A stretch of 64,000 nt of DNA from Ischnura elegans (GCF_921293095.1 NC_060251.1:38855644-38919643), one strand, 5' to 3'; shown: positions 33,661-46,096, counted from the stretch's first letter. Made by a program: numbers and translations. The notes: a model not told the origin generated them from the letters alone.

Positions 33661-35556
33661 CGCATGCCGACTTAATCTCTTTACAATACTTCAATATCTG
33701 AAGCATACCTCTTAAACGTAGAATGGTTCGGACAAAAATCTAATCCTTACCATCTTCACTAGAGTAATGCATTAAACGGTCAAGTCGATCGATACATTTT
33801 CCTGGTAATAGTGTTTTAGATCAATACAAACTATTTTCCATGCTTCAAATGACGATTTTCAAGAATTAATTCTGAAAAAACTTTATGCTACCGAGCCTCA
33901 GGGTCCCGCGTTGCGTAGCTGAGACTTGACGCGCGATCGAAAAATCACTCTCATTTCCTTGGTCGCAAACTTTTTTCCAAGATTTCTTCGCAGTATTCTT
34001 AAGAAATGTCTACTTCACACTGTGATGCAACTTTCCCGATTAAAATATTTCGTTAACGAAAGATAATGCCTACTTTCTTTAAAATTTTACGCGAAAAATG
34101 GGTACGCTATTTTGTGTTGTAAAACCATGCAGATTAAAACCAAAATCTTCAAAAATCATGAACAACATAGCCGAAGCATCTAATAAAAGGAATATTGTGG
34201 TTTTTTTATTCCATAAAAATCATACAGCTGCAACACCACCTGCTTAAGTTCAAAGATTTTCTGAGAAAAACGATATCGCGCGCGTTTTTGAAAAATTGGT
34301 CATGTTGAGTTGCTGTACCTCAGCAACGGATCAAATGCATGTAAAAATGGCATACAAATCCATAATCAGCCATAATTTATGAGTATTTAGGCGAAGTTTT
34401 AAGTCTCTATCTCAAAAAAAGCCATTTTGGACTTTTATCCGGCTTTTTCCGATTCCGACCTCTGTGCGGCATGGCAGTTCAAGAATACTTGATCAAGAGA
34501 TGTTGGAAGGACTTTCACCCGTTCAAATGCGTCAATGACGAATTTGAAGCGCTGCAGCTGCAATATGGAAAAGGAAAAAACAACTCAATGCGACTTTAGC
34601 TAATTTTCTTTCGCAGATGTAAGTAAATTATTTTAGTATTATATCTTTCAACTCATTGAATTTGGCGATTTTACGCCGAATCCATGCTAACAACAAGGCT
34701 TTAAAATACACGTGGTCCGTAATGAAAATCATCACCATAGACTCCAAACAATGTAAAAGTATTCATTAGCCCTTCATAAACGCTAAACACATCACCACTG
34801 CACAATTTACGAATATCGCACCAGGACATTTCTTTGGAGAAGACGACCAAAATAAAATGTTTATAGTTCACACATAGCGTTCCTCTTCTCCTTTTTGTGG
34901 TATTCTGGGGATGAGATTTCGTAGAGGCACCAATTTTCATCGTAGGAATTAATTAAGAGTTCCACTGCTTGTTTACTCCAGGAGGCAATGTTGATCGTTG
35001 AATCTGGTTGTATTCCTTGCAGAAGCAGGAGAGGCAGGTGGCATTCTGGGAGGGCCGATGGTCGCTCGCTATTGGCCGAGAGGCTTCAAACTGATTCAAT
35101 ATTCTAAAATTTTTAGAACCGTTCAAGAAGAGAGATGTCGAAGAAGCCTTCAAATTTCATAATTTCAAAGAGGTTTCAAGACAGCATGGCCGCTATCATG
35201 ACGTTTCAGTGACGTCATGTGCAATCGAGAAACCTTGATCAATGAATCTTGAATAGAATTTTAAGCAAAATTTGACCGTGTGAAACCGGCTTCAGTGAAA
35301 TATCAAGTGCATCATGAGAAAATGAAGAGTAGGAGTGAATTTAGAGAGTTTAAAAGCGTAAACAAGATTTATTTAAGAAGAAACGTCAAAATAAGTTGCC
35401 TCTTACCTAAGTAGTAACGGTGGATGGACAGCGTTCGTTTACAGTTAAAGAATTAGAAATACTTGTTAAATGATTTGCTTTTGAAGTGAACGTAGTTTTT
35501 CAAGCTTTCAGCTAATCAAAGGTATGGAATTTTTTATTTTTTTTTATTTCAAGGTA
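33661..35556. other. Unassigned interval
   Basis: Frames of 66-79 codons (34701-35153) show no known motif. No element ends were defined. Confidence 0.4.
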
Positions 35557-35565
35557 TAACTATTA

Positions 35566-36028
35566 TTGATGGTCGGATCGGATACCTCGGATCCAAATAT
35601 CCACGGATATTGCCCTTCATCGGATACATCGGATCCAAAGTCAGGGAAGACATCGGATCTGGATCCGAAATTTTGAATAATAGCTTCAGTGAATGCAACG
35701 CGCAATAAGGGTGGAAAGAGTTCCGATTCTATCTCCGAATGCGCCGTCGCATGCGATTCTTGACCTACTCATGGACTGTTTTGTTTGAAAGCTCTCGCAG
35801 AGGTTACGTAGGAGAATTTCAGCCGTAGAAAACAAAATTCCAAAATACGACTGGCACATAGTGTGACTCATCCCAAGAGATTGAACGATCATCGGGGGAA
35901 TCTCAGCGACAGGAATTTGAAAATACATTTGGTTCCGAAAATATCCGATCCGAAAGATCCGGCTCCGAAAATCAAGGATCCGTTCCGAATCCGGACCCGA
36001 AAAAAATCCTGGATCCGTCCTTCCCCAT
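35566..36028. mobile_element. hAT-like element with GGATCC/GGATCGG subterminal repeats, 463 bp
   Basis: The repeat taactatt flanks it at 35557-35564 and 36029-36036 (9 bp including the next a). The left end has GATGGTCGGATCGGATACC and the right end's complement is ATGGGGAAGGACGGATCC. Both are followed by many ATCCGA/TCGGAT units, a common hAT-type subterminal pattern. Exact ends are uncertain by 1-2 bp. Confidence 0.65.
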
Positions 36029-36297
36029 TAACTATTACTTTGTTTGGCGAGAACCTATGTTAGTGAGTTAATACAAGCTAGGAAAAATTCAATAATTGAT
36101 CTGAGGCTTTTTTCGTCGCGCGTAAAATATTGCAGTATTTATGCCCAGAAAATGTGAATCCATCTGCAGATGAATCATGGCGCACAAGCATGCCTTCTGC
36201 TTATCTGAGATACGACGTCTTTCAATGGAGGGATGACGTCAGTACCTATCCGAAACCGAGTAAATGGGTCTGGTGAAAAGCGGTTATAAAAAAAATA

Positions 36298-36957
36298 GGG
36301 TGGTTTCCTATTATTTTTTTATTGCCTAAATCGAAAGATTATTACTCCTGGAGTACGTATTTCACGCTTTTAGATTTTTAAATGACGATATCTATTTTTC
36401 GCGATTAAATGAAAAGTGAAAATTTTCTAGCGCGCGAAAACGGGACGCGTAACTATGAATGTCGGGAAATCTCTCCGTGCGACGTATTTCTGGTTCCCGC
36501 TGCCGCCTTGTGAGGTGACCTTGAGGCGAGTTGAGCGCTGATACGACGCAGGCTGCTAGCGGGTAGCTGAGTACCCTACTGGCTGGTAGCGCTTGGCTTA
36601 AATAAGGACTATTAATACCTTATCAAATGAAGAAAACTTTCCGACCTTAGCCAGTTTTAATAAGTGATTATTAAGACATGTTTCCCTGAGCTCTGCGCCT
36701 CATGCATGCATTGGTAACCTCAGACGACGTATAACTCCTATCTTCTCGTATAGAAACTAGGTCCCTGTGACGTCACGTGGAGTGGAATCGCATGGGCGCC
36801 AATCTGGCCGTTTTCAAATGAGGATAAAAATGGACCATTGCCATTCGTCTAAACCGGTATTTCTAAAACGAAATAATTTGTATATTATGAATACAGTAAT
36901 GGTGGGTAACGAATCGCAATCAATGACTTTCGTTTTCTTTGATGAAGGAAACTACCC
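36298..36957. mobile_element. MITE, TIR GGGTRGTTTCC, TA target site (660 bp, copy 3)
   Basis: Reverse-complement orientation relative to 9314-9973, identical in length, with TA at 36296-36297 and 36958-36959. All family landmarks are present. Confidence 0.85.
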
Positions 36958-36959
36958 TA

Positions 36960-37846
36960 TTGTTTCATGACATGATTTTCCCATTTGACGCGGCTTATTT
37001 TGCTGATTTCGGATTTAACTGTGTTTGCGAGTATATTGTTGCGAGAATTATCAAATTTACTGCACGAATTTTACAAGACCTGCGACATTTCGGCGTTTGA
37101 TCAAGGTCACAAGGAACTCGGGGAATTTAGATCCTCCACAAAATTTAATCTGTACAATTTCACTATACCGATGCGCGAGAGGAAGGGAGTTGTAAGATCC
37201 AACCTCTCTTTCCGAAATGTTTTAGGCATATGATTTTACGAGTACTCCCTCCAAGTGACGCTTCTACCCAAAATGTACCCCCTAAATACTCCTTCAAATA
37301 AATCCTCTCGACAGAGTAGTTTCTTGCGGCAGCAGTAATCCTCAGTTTTCCAAATGCAGCACCGTTGGACTCAACACAGACGCGAAGTCACTGTCTGTAA
37401 AAGAAAAGCAAGACACCCGAGTTTAGGAGCTCTATCGTCATATTGGAGTAATCAATTTCAATGCAACAACAATCATACGAAAGAGAGTTTATTTATACGT
37501 TGGATTATCTTCTTTAAAAAAATTTCCGGCTACATAGTGTTTCCTGCACTTAACTATTTCTTTAAAAAGTGACCGTTTTTTGCGCGTAAAATCAAGTTGA
37601 ACAACTGAACGCTTGGTATTCCCGTAATTTTTTCCCAGTAACTTGCGGTTTTGATGCAAGAGAGCCAAATCTAGTATTAAAAGTATGCCGAAAGCAAATT
37701 GTTAATTCCTCTAAATTGGATAAATTTGTTGTAAACAACGCAAACCTCTGCTAAACTCGAAACCATTGGGTCAATTGAAAATCGATACGGCACTGTTATA
37801 TAGTGTACGATAAATGAAATGCTAGTGCGTATACTATTTACATTTA
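36960..37846. other. Unassigned interval
   Basis: Two short plus frames (36985-37233, 37354-37572) are unrecognised. No repeat boundary was found. Confidence 0.4.
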
Positions 37847-37975
37847 TACATCTCCAATAGAGTTAATATAGCTTATTATTTACGTAAATGTCTCTATAGG
37901 CGTACCGGCAGCAGCGTCGTGGGAGAGGGAGGAGAAAAGAGGCGCATGGCTGCCACCGATGTGTAGCAGAGGTGG
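37847..37975 (+). repeat. Promoter-like dispersed repeat, copy 1 (partial)
   Basis: Matches 53985-54119: CTCCAATARAGTTAATAT, GCGTACCGGCAGCAGCGTCG, GGAGAAAAGAGGCGCATGGC and TGCCACCGATGTGTAGCAG. Homology stops just before the TATATAAAGG of the second copy. Confidence 0.7.
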
Positions 37976-38029
37976 TGGGAATTTGGGGCCACCCCTATTT
38001 TTTTTCTCTTTTGTGGGGATCTAATAGAG

Positions 38030-38530
38030 TGTCTTATTGGCTCATGATTTTCGCCAGGTCCTCCAGAAGAACCCGAACAGTTCGTGATTCCATCGCTTTC
38101 AATTTGCGAGACGGAAGATCTAGATAGTCTGCCGCCTTCAGAATTTGAATATGAATATAAGCATACCTACGCTGGACTTTTCGGCAGAACAGAGTGTAAG
38201 GATCATCTACCTCCCACTCACGCCCAATGCACTCCAGCGCAAGACCCCTCCTCATACTTAACATAGTACCGAGGGCAATATGCTGAGCTGTTAGGTACCG
38301 AAAAGCAATCAGCTTAGATGAGATATCAACCTATGCAAGACCTCCTTCTTTTAAAGGCGTTGACACTATTTCTTTTCTGACCCAATGCCTCCTATCAGAC
38401 CATACTAAATTTACTAGCATGGCCTGTAGCCTCCGAACTACATTTTCAGAGGTAGAGTTTGAGTGTAAAATATGCCAGATGGTAGAGGCTATAAATTGAT
38501 TGCATATTATTACTATTATTATGGCTGAGA
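38030..38530 (-). pseudogene. L1-like non-LTR retrotransposon ORF2 remnant (region after RT)
   Basis: Minus-strand residues ICNQFIASTIWHIL, LQAMLVNLVWSDRRHWVRKE and STPLKEGGLA are followed, after a stop, by VDISSKLIAFRYL and GREWEVDDPY. A W-x-x-R-x-H/K segment then a P-x-x-EGGL motif is typical of the region just downstream of the RT domain in L1/Tx1-type and related elements. Two frames are separated by a stop near 38330, and neither end of the element is present. The upstream 60 codons of the longer frame are unrelated low-complexity sequence. Confidence 0.55.
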
Positions 38531-38749
38531 TGCGTTTGGTGGGGCCATGGAGCAGGTAGCCCGAAGATGGGCGTGGTACACCCTCCGTAGGGTCCCTAAT
38601 CCCGAAACCTTTCCTCGACGCGTTCGCCCTCGCTGGCGCATCTCTTGGAACCTCCCAGGGGGGGGGGCCTCCCTCCCGAAAAGTAACCGCTATGACTGCA
38701 ATTTGGAAATCGATCAATCAATGCAATAATTAAAAAAATGATTGTTTGC

Positions 38750-38940
38750 ATCGTACTCCAGTCAATCGTGCGATCAAGTACGTCTTCGAACCGTGTTTCT
38801 GCGATGAAAATTTTTTTGTTAACATTTGGTTAACTTTGCTAAACACGTGGCTGCGGACTACCGGAAAATGGCAACAGCGCTTTGGAATGGGCAAGGTAGC
38901 GGGCTGTTTGAATGAGTTACGAGCATGATTTGGACATCTA
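38750..38940 (+). repeat. Dispersed repeat, inverse copy of 33075-33255
   Basis: See the partner locus; about 180 bp with patches of strong similarity, including CGTGTTTCTGCGATGAAAAT-like and ATGGCAACAGCGCTT segments. Confidence 0.55.
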
Positions 38941-39041
38941 CTACCGCTCATTTGCACGCCAAGACTTCATTTAATTTACCTACAGTTCCATATAGTCTCC
39001 GATGGATAACCTGCGTTGAGATAAAGGGTCAATTATAGATA

Positions 39042-39099
39042 GAATGTAGAACAGACACATTCAAAATGCCTTTTTTTCCACGATTTATAAGAGACTGTG
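39042..39099 (+). mobile_element. CR1-like C-terminal/3' UTR scrap at the outer edge of the left arm
   Basis: GTAGAACAGACACATTCAAAATGCC and a following TTCCACGAT...AAGAGACT stretch match the CR1-like copies at 40317 and 50690. It lies immediately outside the duplicated arm, so the breakpoint joins a hAT MITE to a CR1-like fragment. Confidence 0.5.
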
Positions 39100-40244
39100 A
39101 AATGCACTTTACATCTATTTGACACTAAAAAAATTAAATTTAAGCAGATGCAGTTATTATAAGTCAAAACTAGACAATGGTTTGGAATATTTTGATCTAT
39201 CCCCCTCATCCCCCCCATAGTTACGCCACTGGTTTGTACTGCAAAATAAAGCTTTCTTCAACCTGGACACAAACTCTGATGTCCATCAACATAGCACTAG
39301 AGGATGTGGCAACGTAAGAATAACCTCACAAAATCTATCTATGTTTTCAAAGAGCCCGAGTTAATCTGGAGTAAAATTTTCAAATGCTTCCCTCATTGAC
39401 TTGAAAGAAGTGCATAACATTAGCAACTGCAAATCAAAATAACTTAAGTATATACTTAACCATCAATGTTACAACATACCCTGAATTCATCTCACTTGCA
39501 AATTAAAAATGAATTCCTTTTTTTATATTTTATGCTCCTTCAAATGCTGTAACATATTTTGCATGTCTTTATTATATGATCCATGCTCCGTAAAGTTTTA
39601 CATTTACATAGCACGCAACTATGTCGAAAATACATCCCCTCTATTGCTGCCTGTAAATAGGGATAATGACGTGTTCCATAGCTATACAAAACTAGTCCAT
39701 AGGAACCCATTAAATATGATCATAATTATCACTGACAGACGGTAGATGACGTAAAAATTGGCCGAATTCGCTTTCTAATGTTTAATCGAATAAAAAATCG
39801 TAAGTTATAAGTAGCAAAAGTTTTGGCTAATCCGGTTGAGAGGCTGGAGTATAGTCCCTGCGAAGAACTCTCTTACCATACGCCAACAGCTCTTGGATTA
39901 ACTTTTTGGGAGTTGGACGAGTAATGGGAGGTATTATACGGCCATTAAGTTATTTTCTTTCCATTTTGCCCAGATTTTGGAATTCAACAAAATTATTATG
40001 TGAAGTTTTCATATCACTCAATCGCTCCCGATTGGACAACTATCCGAAGAAGCCCTGGAGTCAAGGCACGAAGACAGTCGGTAGAAGAGGTATCATCAGC
40101 CCAGAATATTTTCAAGGAAAGTTGAAGTAAAGGTTATCTTTCCTGCATCACTAATTACCTACGACCAACGGATTTCTGCGGGAGAAGTACATCTAGATAA
40201 TACCCTGCGAGCCACCTCTAGTGCAACTTCAAGAGCAGTGTCTT

Positions 40245-41005
40245 TTCTGACGAAGTTAACCATATCTTACGGACGCCAACATTCTACGGAAGATCAGATC
40301 ATATAAATAAAATAAGAGGGATAGATTGTAGAACACACAGATTCCGAATGTCATTTTTTCCACGATCAATAAGAGATTATAACGGCAGCAATAGAACTCG
40401 TAAATAGATTGCATAACTTGTAGTGTGGCCTACTAACCTATGTAAAACTTAATGCATGTTTCTTAATTCAATTATTATTTCTAACAGCATATAGTAGTAT
40501 AGTTTTTTATTATACGGGACGTTTTTTTGACGGTGTGGTGTGCATGTGGGAGTCCAAATGCATGCTGGTGTTTGATCATCCCCTGCCAAGCACCCTAGAG
40601 GTGGCTCGCAGGGTATTTTGTAGATGTAGATGTAGTGTGTTTGGCAGGGGGTGATCAATCACCAGCATGCAATTGGACTCCCACATGCACAGCACACAGT
40701 CCAAAAACCGTCACGCATAGTAAAAAATAATACTACCATATGCTGTTAGAAATGCCAAGAAAAATTTAGAAGCATGCAATAAGGAATTCATAAGTTAGTA
40801 GGCTACACTACAGGTCATCTAATATATTTATGAGTTCTAACGCTGCCGTTAGAGTCTCTTGTTGATCGTGGAAAAGAAGACATTCTGAATCTGTCTGTTC
40901 TACAGTCTATCTATCATTTTTAATGATATGATCTGATCTTCCGTAGTATGTTGGCGTCCGTAAGATATGGCTAACTTCGTTACAAAAGATACTGATCTTG
41001 AATTT
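40245..41005. repeat. Nested palindrome: two CR1-like 3' ends tail to tail (left arm)
   Basis: A plus-strand 3' end runs through GGTGGCTCGCAGGGTATTTT and a TGTAGATGTAGATGTAG tail at about 40641. It abuts a minus-strand copy of the same 3' end (starting TGTGTTTGGCAGGGG). Both carry ACGGACGCCAACAT and TTCCACGATCAAYAAGAG, giving arms of about 360 bp. Confidence 0.75.
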
Positions 41006-42487
41006 ATTTAAAAGGTTTAGTCAATTTTGCAATCTAGTAGGAGATGGAGGAACAAAAATACCGTTAGGTGTTAGAGATAGCAATAGAGAAGTGAGCTGAT
41101 GCGAATGAGAAAAGTGACAACATTGATACCGATACATGTATTGATATGGTGTAGAGTCCTACTTTTTCTGCATTTATAACAATGACATTAAATTTTTACT
41201 TGAACTTTAATTTATTTTACTTCGACTAAACTTATTGTTTTATTTACTGGTTAATTTTCTCCCAGCTCTTCTAAAGACTTAGATAATGAATTTTCATTGA
41301 ACGCGTGTATAACGCCTCGCTATGCGTATTGTCGAAACCTCATCTTGTTTAAAAATGGCCACTGATCTGTGCACGAAGTAATAATGCTGAAGTTAGATTT
41401 TAGACACCCAAACACTGATTATATTAATTTTGGCCGACTTACATCGAATTCAGCTTCCTGTGTAACGTATATTCAATGCTATTAGGCATGATTTCCTCAT
41501 TTCCCAAGCCATTCCGGATGGCATTTGCTCAACGAAGTGATGCAACCGTACAGCGCCAAAACTAGCGTTTGGAGCAAGTCTTTTGTGCGGGCTTACATGT
41601 ACTGAAAATTCCATTCCATCCCACTCGATTGTAAGTTTCAAGATCATATTTACGTCCGTTAACACACTTCAACCGATGAAATCACCCAAATTATTATCCT
41701 ATTGCATCTACAGACCTAATGTATAATTATCGGAGCATCGTGGGAATGTCGGTTTGCGATTTCTCCACAAGCTTGCGATGTTGAATTTAGATTTTAGAAT
41801 TGGAGAAAATGATGAAGAGAAATATATATTGTTATAGGCGCACAAACACCGATGATATTACTTTTGGATTTCAGGGAACCGTGTAACATAAGTTCAACGT
41901 TTTAAGGCATGCTATTTTTTTTATTTTGACGGTTTGTGGGCTCTTGAATTTGGCGCCATCCGCGGTGACCCTCCAGAGGAAAAACCCCGTTTTTTAGGAT
42001 CTTAAGGGGAGTTTATCTTTCAAAGAATTTTGACAGAATATGGCCGATTTAACAGTCCATAGATTTCTTGACAAAACACTTGGATAGCTCTGAAATGCGA
42101 GTCGCGAAAGGAATATCTTATAATTAGCTCGCGCTTTGAGGTTTGGGATTCTGTTCAAAGGCCACACTAAACTACCCTACTATATCTAAGATCATACTTC
42201 ACAGGATCATTTCTGTAGTGTGCATCTAGGCCCTCTTGTCACAACTTGAGAGTCGCTTACACCACGAGGATGAGTCGAAGTGACCTTGCCTGAGCGTGAG
42301 AACGACTAATCTGATCCTTCTCGGAAGGAGCAGTTTGTCATCGATGATCGTTCAACACTTAACAAGTGTCGATGGCATGGTCACATTCTGAGTGGTGAAA
42401 GTTATTAGGTCTCAATGTATTGTCTACAACATAGATTCATGACATTGGGAACCACCAATCGTAATTTAAGTGAGGTCATTACATAGG
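41006..42487. other. Unassigned part of the left arm
   Basis: This is repeated in the right arm at 49100-50580. A 71-codon frame at 41450-41665 (minus) is present in both arms but is unrecognised; its preservation reflects the duplication, not selection. Confidence 0.45.
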
Positions 42488-42967
42488 ATCAATGTAATTC
42501 TACATCTACAAGATACCCTGCGAGCCACCTCTAGGGTGTTTGGCAGGGGGTGACTAATCACCAACATGCAGCATGCAAGAGGACCGCCACATGCACACCA
42601 CACGGTCATAGAAATATTACGCACACTAGAAAAATATACATGCTTATTCATAAAAAAATGCTAATGGTAAGTAATTCCTAGAGCAAATACATGCAAGGTT
42701 AAAACTACGAAGAAGCATGCAATGAGTGATCCTAGCGAGCGTTGCCAATAATCCTTTCAATTGAGACAACGTTGCTATCCTTAATAGTACGAGGGAAGAA
42801 TGACATTTTAAATCTCTCTGTTTTGCAGTCTATTTCTTTTATTTTTTCTCATGATCGCGTCTACTATAGTACGATGGTAAACGAAGGATATGATTCACGT
42901 CATCTGAGAAAATATCTTCTTCGAGTTTCCTAAGTAAGTTAAGCCTATGCTTCGATCTTCGCACCTG
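42488..42967 (-). mobile_element. CR1-like element B, 3' UTR and tail (left arm copy)
   Basis: Minus-strand reading ends with CACCCTAGAGGTGGCTCGCA, GGGTATCTTGTAGATGTAGA, as in the right-arm copy at 48618-49087. Confidence 0.8.
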
Positions 42968-43783
42968 TTAAGATTCCCATCCTAACTCGTGTAACATACT
43001 TGAAACGCTGCACTTTTTGCCGTAACAATTCATCACAAATCTGGCCGCCCTGCGCTGTACTCGATTGATTTCACCTATTAGTCCTACCTCGTAAGGGTCC
43101 CACACGCTAGCAGCATATTCCAAGTGAGGCCTCACCAGAGTCAGGTAGCTTACTTCTTTCACCTTTCTTGGGCATTCACCGAGAATTCTTTTTACAAATC
43201 CAAGTTTACGGTTAGCTTTACCGCATACTTCACGTATGTGCTTACCCCACGAAAGATCCCGGGTAATGGTGACCCCCAAGTATTTAACGAATTCGGTATT
43301 TGGTAGTGGAATCCCGTTAGCGGTGTAGCTCCTTCTTGAAGATATATCCTTTTCCCAAAAATTCATTACTCCTAAGTACTTAATACTAGAAACCCGTTTA
43401 ATGGGTAAACAGCTATTGCATGAAGTTACAGGACAATTTTCTTCATTATAATGTAAAACCCAATCAAATTTGTATCTGTTACATAAGTTATAACATACAT
43501 ACTTCGTTTTAGCTACACTCATATTCAATTTGTTGGAGGGAAACCAACGTCGCAAATTGATCAGATCTGACTGTGTATCATATTTTACATCTATCCAGTT
43601 TAAACCTGAATAATTTAAGGCGACATCATGAGCAAATGCTGTCACATGACCTCTAAAATTGAAATTACACAAATCGTTTATATAAACAAGAAATAAGATT
43701 GGACCCAAGACAGAGCCTTGAGGCACTCCAGAAGTTATCATACTATAATTACTGTAAACCTCACCAATTTTTACACACTGCAT
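42968..43783 (-). CDS. Chimeric retrotransposon ORF: RT palm of element A fused to thumb/C-terminus of element B
   Basis: The 271-codon frame has two parts. Residues 1-139 belong to element A: RT motif B SGVPQGSVLGPILF (18-31), motif C as FAHD at 50-53 instead of the normal FADD, and the IKYLGV segment at its end. From residue 140 (ATG at 43366-43364) it is identical to residues 322-453 of the element B ORF, including a second VKYLGVTITRDLSWG. The junction coincides exactly with the inner edge of the inverted duplication. The result is an in-frame fusion with the YLGV block twice and a damaged catalytic motif, so no activity is expected. The start codon is only the first methionine after an upstream stop; element A coding continues upstream in pieces. 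Confidence 0.8.
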   Translation of the reverse strand: MQCVKIGEVYSNYSMITSGVPQGSVLGPILFLVYINDLCNFNFRGHVTAFAHDVALNYSGLNWIDVKYDTQSDLINLRRWFPSNKLNMSVAKTKYVCYNLCNRYKFDWVLHYNEENCPVTSCNSCLPIKRVSSIKYLGVMNFWEKDISSRRSYTANGIPLPNTEFVKYLGVTITRDLSWGKHIREVCGKANRKLGFVKRILGECPRKVKEVSYLTLVRPHLEYAASVWDPYEVGLIGEINRVQRRAARFVMNCYGKKCSVSSMLHELGWES

Positions 43784-46090
43784 TCTCGATAACAGGTAAC
43801 TGTTAAACCATTTCAGTGGTATTCCACGAATTCCGGTCCTCTGAAGCTTAAAGAGCAGAATCTTGTGATCGATGGAATCAAAAGCCTTGCTAATGTCAAT
43901 GAATAAGCAACCAGTGCGTCGATTTGAGTTTATGGCTCTGTAAACATGAGTGAAATAATTTTCAAGAGTGAAATAATATTAGATGGGTGTTCCTAGTCTC
44001 CACTTTTGAATATTGGCGTTACATTAGCGATTTTCCAGTCATTGGGTACTTTGTGTTGCTTGATGGATTTACTGAATATTATTTGCAAGTAGGGGCAATT
44101 TCTGAGGCTAGTTCTCTATTCACGCGAGAAGGGATTTTGTCTGGACCAGGTGATTTATTTGGACTGAGCGATTTCAATATATTTTCTATTCCGTGCGTAC
44201 TAATGTCAATAGGCGGCATCTTTCGTATGCAGATATTGTCAACGGTCTCGGGTGAGTTCTCGGAAGGCACAGTGAACACGCTCTAGAAGTAGGAATTTAA
44301 TAAATTGGCTTTATCGCAAGTGTTTGTCAACACATCTCCATTGTCGTTTCTCAGCGAACATACGGTAGACCGTTTACCTGAACTTCCCTAACATATGACC
44401 GAGACGCCTTTGGGTTATCCCGTAACTGCTCAATTTGTGTTTTTCTTTTAAAACTCGTGAATGAACGCTTCCTTCGTGGCGGCTTCAGCCGTCCTATATT
44501 TTTTAATTATTAACCCGCGTTCATGAGCAGATAAAACCGTGCTGACTTTTTTCATTTTAGCATGACACGCCTCAATGATTTTCTCACTTCCGCCTCGTAC
44601 CATCTCGGGTCGCTGCCTTCTTTTACTGTTTTACTAGGGATGTAGGTATTTATTCCCGAAGTTACGAGCGAAAGAAAAGCTTTCCAAGTATTCTCTACAT
44701 TTAACTTTAATACTGATTCTTGAAACTCGGGGAAAGCATTTTTCAGATGACTCTTAAACCCATCAAAATCCGCTCTTTTAAAACTGAAAACTTTACGCTC
44801 TTTTTTAAAGTTTTAAAGCGGTATTTAGAGAAAACTTTGCAGTTGCTACCCTGTGGTCACTTATTCCTTCGGCGGTGCCAACGTTTATTACCTGATGAGT
44901 TATATTTGTCGCTAATAAATCAAGAATACTTTCTCCTCTGTTCGGTGCGGATGCTATTTGAAACAATGAAATAGATGTAAAAGTGTGTAATAAGGCCTCG
45001 CAAATCACTTTATCCCTCCCACCAGGAATGAAGCTATAAGTCTCCCAATCTATAGAAGGTAAGTTGAAATCTCCACCTACAATCAAGTTTCTTTCAGGTT
45101 ACTTGGATGCTACGCTGTTTATTTGATTTTGAAAAACCAACATTGACGTTATATCTGAGTTAGGTGGTCTGTATTACGAGCATAATAAAATAGTTTTTAA
45201 TTTTGGAAATTTAATTAAACACCATTAAGATTCAACGCTGGTCTCAATTACGGTTACCGCTTGGCTGACGATTGAATTCTTTACAGCCCCCAACTCGATT
45301 AATTCTATCTTTCCGATAAACAGTGAACGATTTTGGGAAGATCTCATTGTCTGTATCATCATCTGTTAGCCAACTTTCTGTTCCAAAAATGACGTTAAAC
45401 TTCGTGCTATGAATTAAATGGTGGAATTCGGGACTCTTATTTATTAAACTACGTTAATTAACCACAGCCACGATTAAAACTTCGGAACTAGTATTATTGA
45501 GATTCGGGAATAATTCTGATTTGCTTTCGTCGAATAGAATATTCACAGGCTCTATACCGCTGATAAATGGAAATGCATGTGTTATTGTCTCACTATTAAA
45601 ATGACTTGAGCCTTGACTGCCTTTGAAAGTATTGCTCGACTGACGCTTCTCGTGCTTAAATGTAATACCTGTATTATTGTAAATCGGTAATGCTGATTCT
45701 GAAATGCTGATTTTTCTTTCTACTACTCTATTCTCGTTTCTGGAAGAATTTTTGCCTGTGAAAAGTTTTGAACTTACTCCTTTATTTTTCAACCCACTTA
45801 TATATCTACACTCTGCCCTACTCTCTACTCTAAAAAAGACCTACAGTGCTCAAATATGCTACTCGCTACACGACTAGCCGACTCGGCCGTGTAATGGACT
45901 CCCGAACGGTTCAGAGGGATCCGACACGATCGGATTACCGGCCTAAGGTCCACGAAGGAGGCTCCGATGTCCGTGCAGAAACGACGCAGCCTCTGGTTTA
46001 TGCCTTCCACTCGGCTCCAAACAAGAGAACCACGATCGATCCTCGGGATAAGACTGCAAATCGAAAGCTCTATGCTAAACTCAAGCTAAT
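43784..46090 (-). pseudogene. CR1/Jockey-like element A: ORF1 end, APE endonuclease and RT, broken
   Basis: Read on minus from 46090. First come ORF1 C-terminal residues similar to the SGNH-esterase-like domain of CR1-type ORF1 (INQRLRRFC, ASFVDLRP, LNRSGVHYT; 46010-45825). Then comes a linker frame (45792-45454), and the endonuclease with a TESWL motif, YRKDR, GGDFNLPSIDW and SILDLLATN (45450-44805). Next is a basic linker (44640-44480), then RT with SPNKSPGPDKIPS (44279-44079) and motif A FIDISKAFDSIDHK near 43900. Frameshifts and stops separate these pieces. Element A would reverse-transcribe and insert its own RNA; here it lacks its 3' end, replaced at 43366 by the inverted arm. Confidence 0.75.
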
Positions 46091-46096
46091 CGTAAA

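Larger units (their letters stand above)
39100..43366. repeat. Left arm of large inverted duplication (4267 bp)
   Basis: Reverse complement of 48219-52489. Inner limit: homology ends at AAAAATTCAT (43357-43366). Outer limit: homology ends within the AAATGCACTT segment at 39100. The arm lacks the far end of the hAT MITE and the N-terminal part of the RT ORF, both of which are whole at the right locus. In the stretches I compared, 39780-43366 shows essentially no substitutions, apart from a one-base A-run difference near 39795. In contrast, 39100-39780 shows about 2 percent. Confidence 0.9.

Noticed and set aside
33482-33715. 77-aa secreted-looking Leu/Ser-rich ORF
   Set aside because: The hydrophobic stretch is the translated CT microsatellite.
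38540-38717. N-terminal extension of the 128-codon L1-like frame as part of the retrotransposon
   Set aside because: It is Pro/Gly/Arg-rich and unlike any retrotransposon domain; the recognisable part starts near 38530.
39906-40130. Conserved small gene (same 74 residues also at 51455-51679)
   Set aside because: The two copies lie in the arms of the inverted duplication, so identity reflects recent copying and not selection.
41450-41665. Conserved 71-aa gene (also at 49920-50135)
   Set aside because: Same explanation; no motif or third copy.
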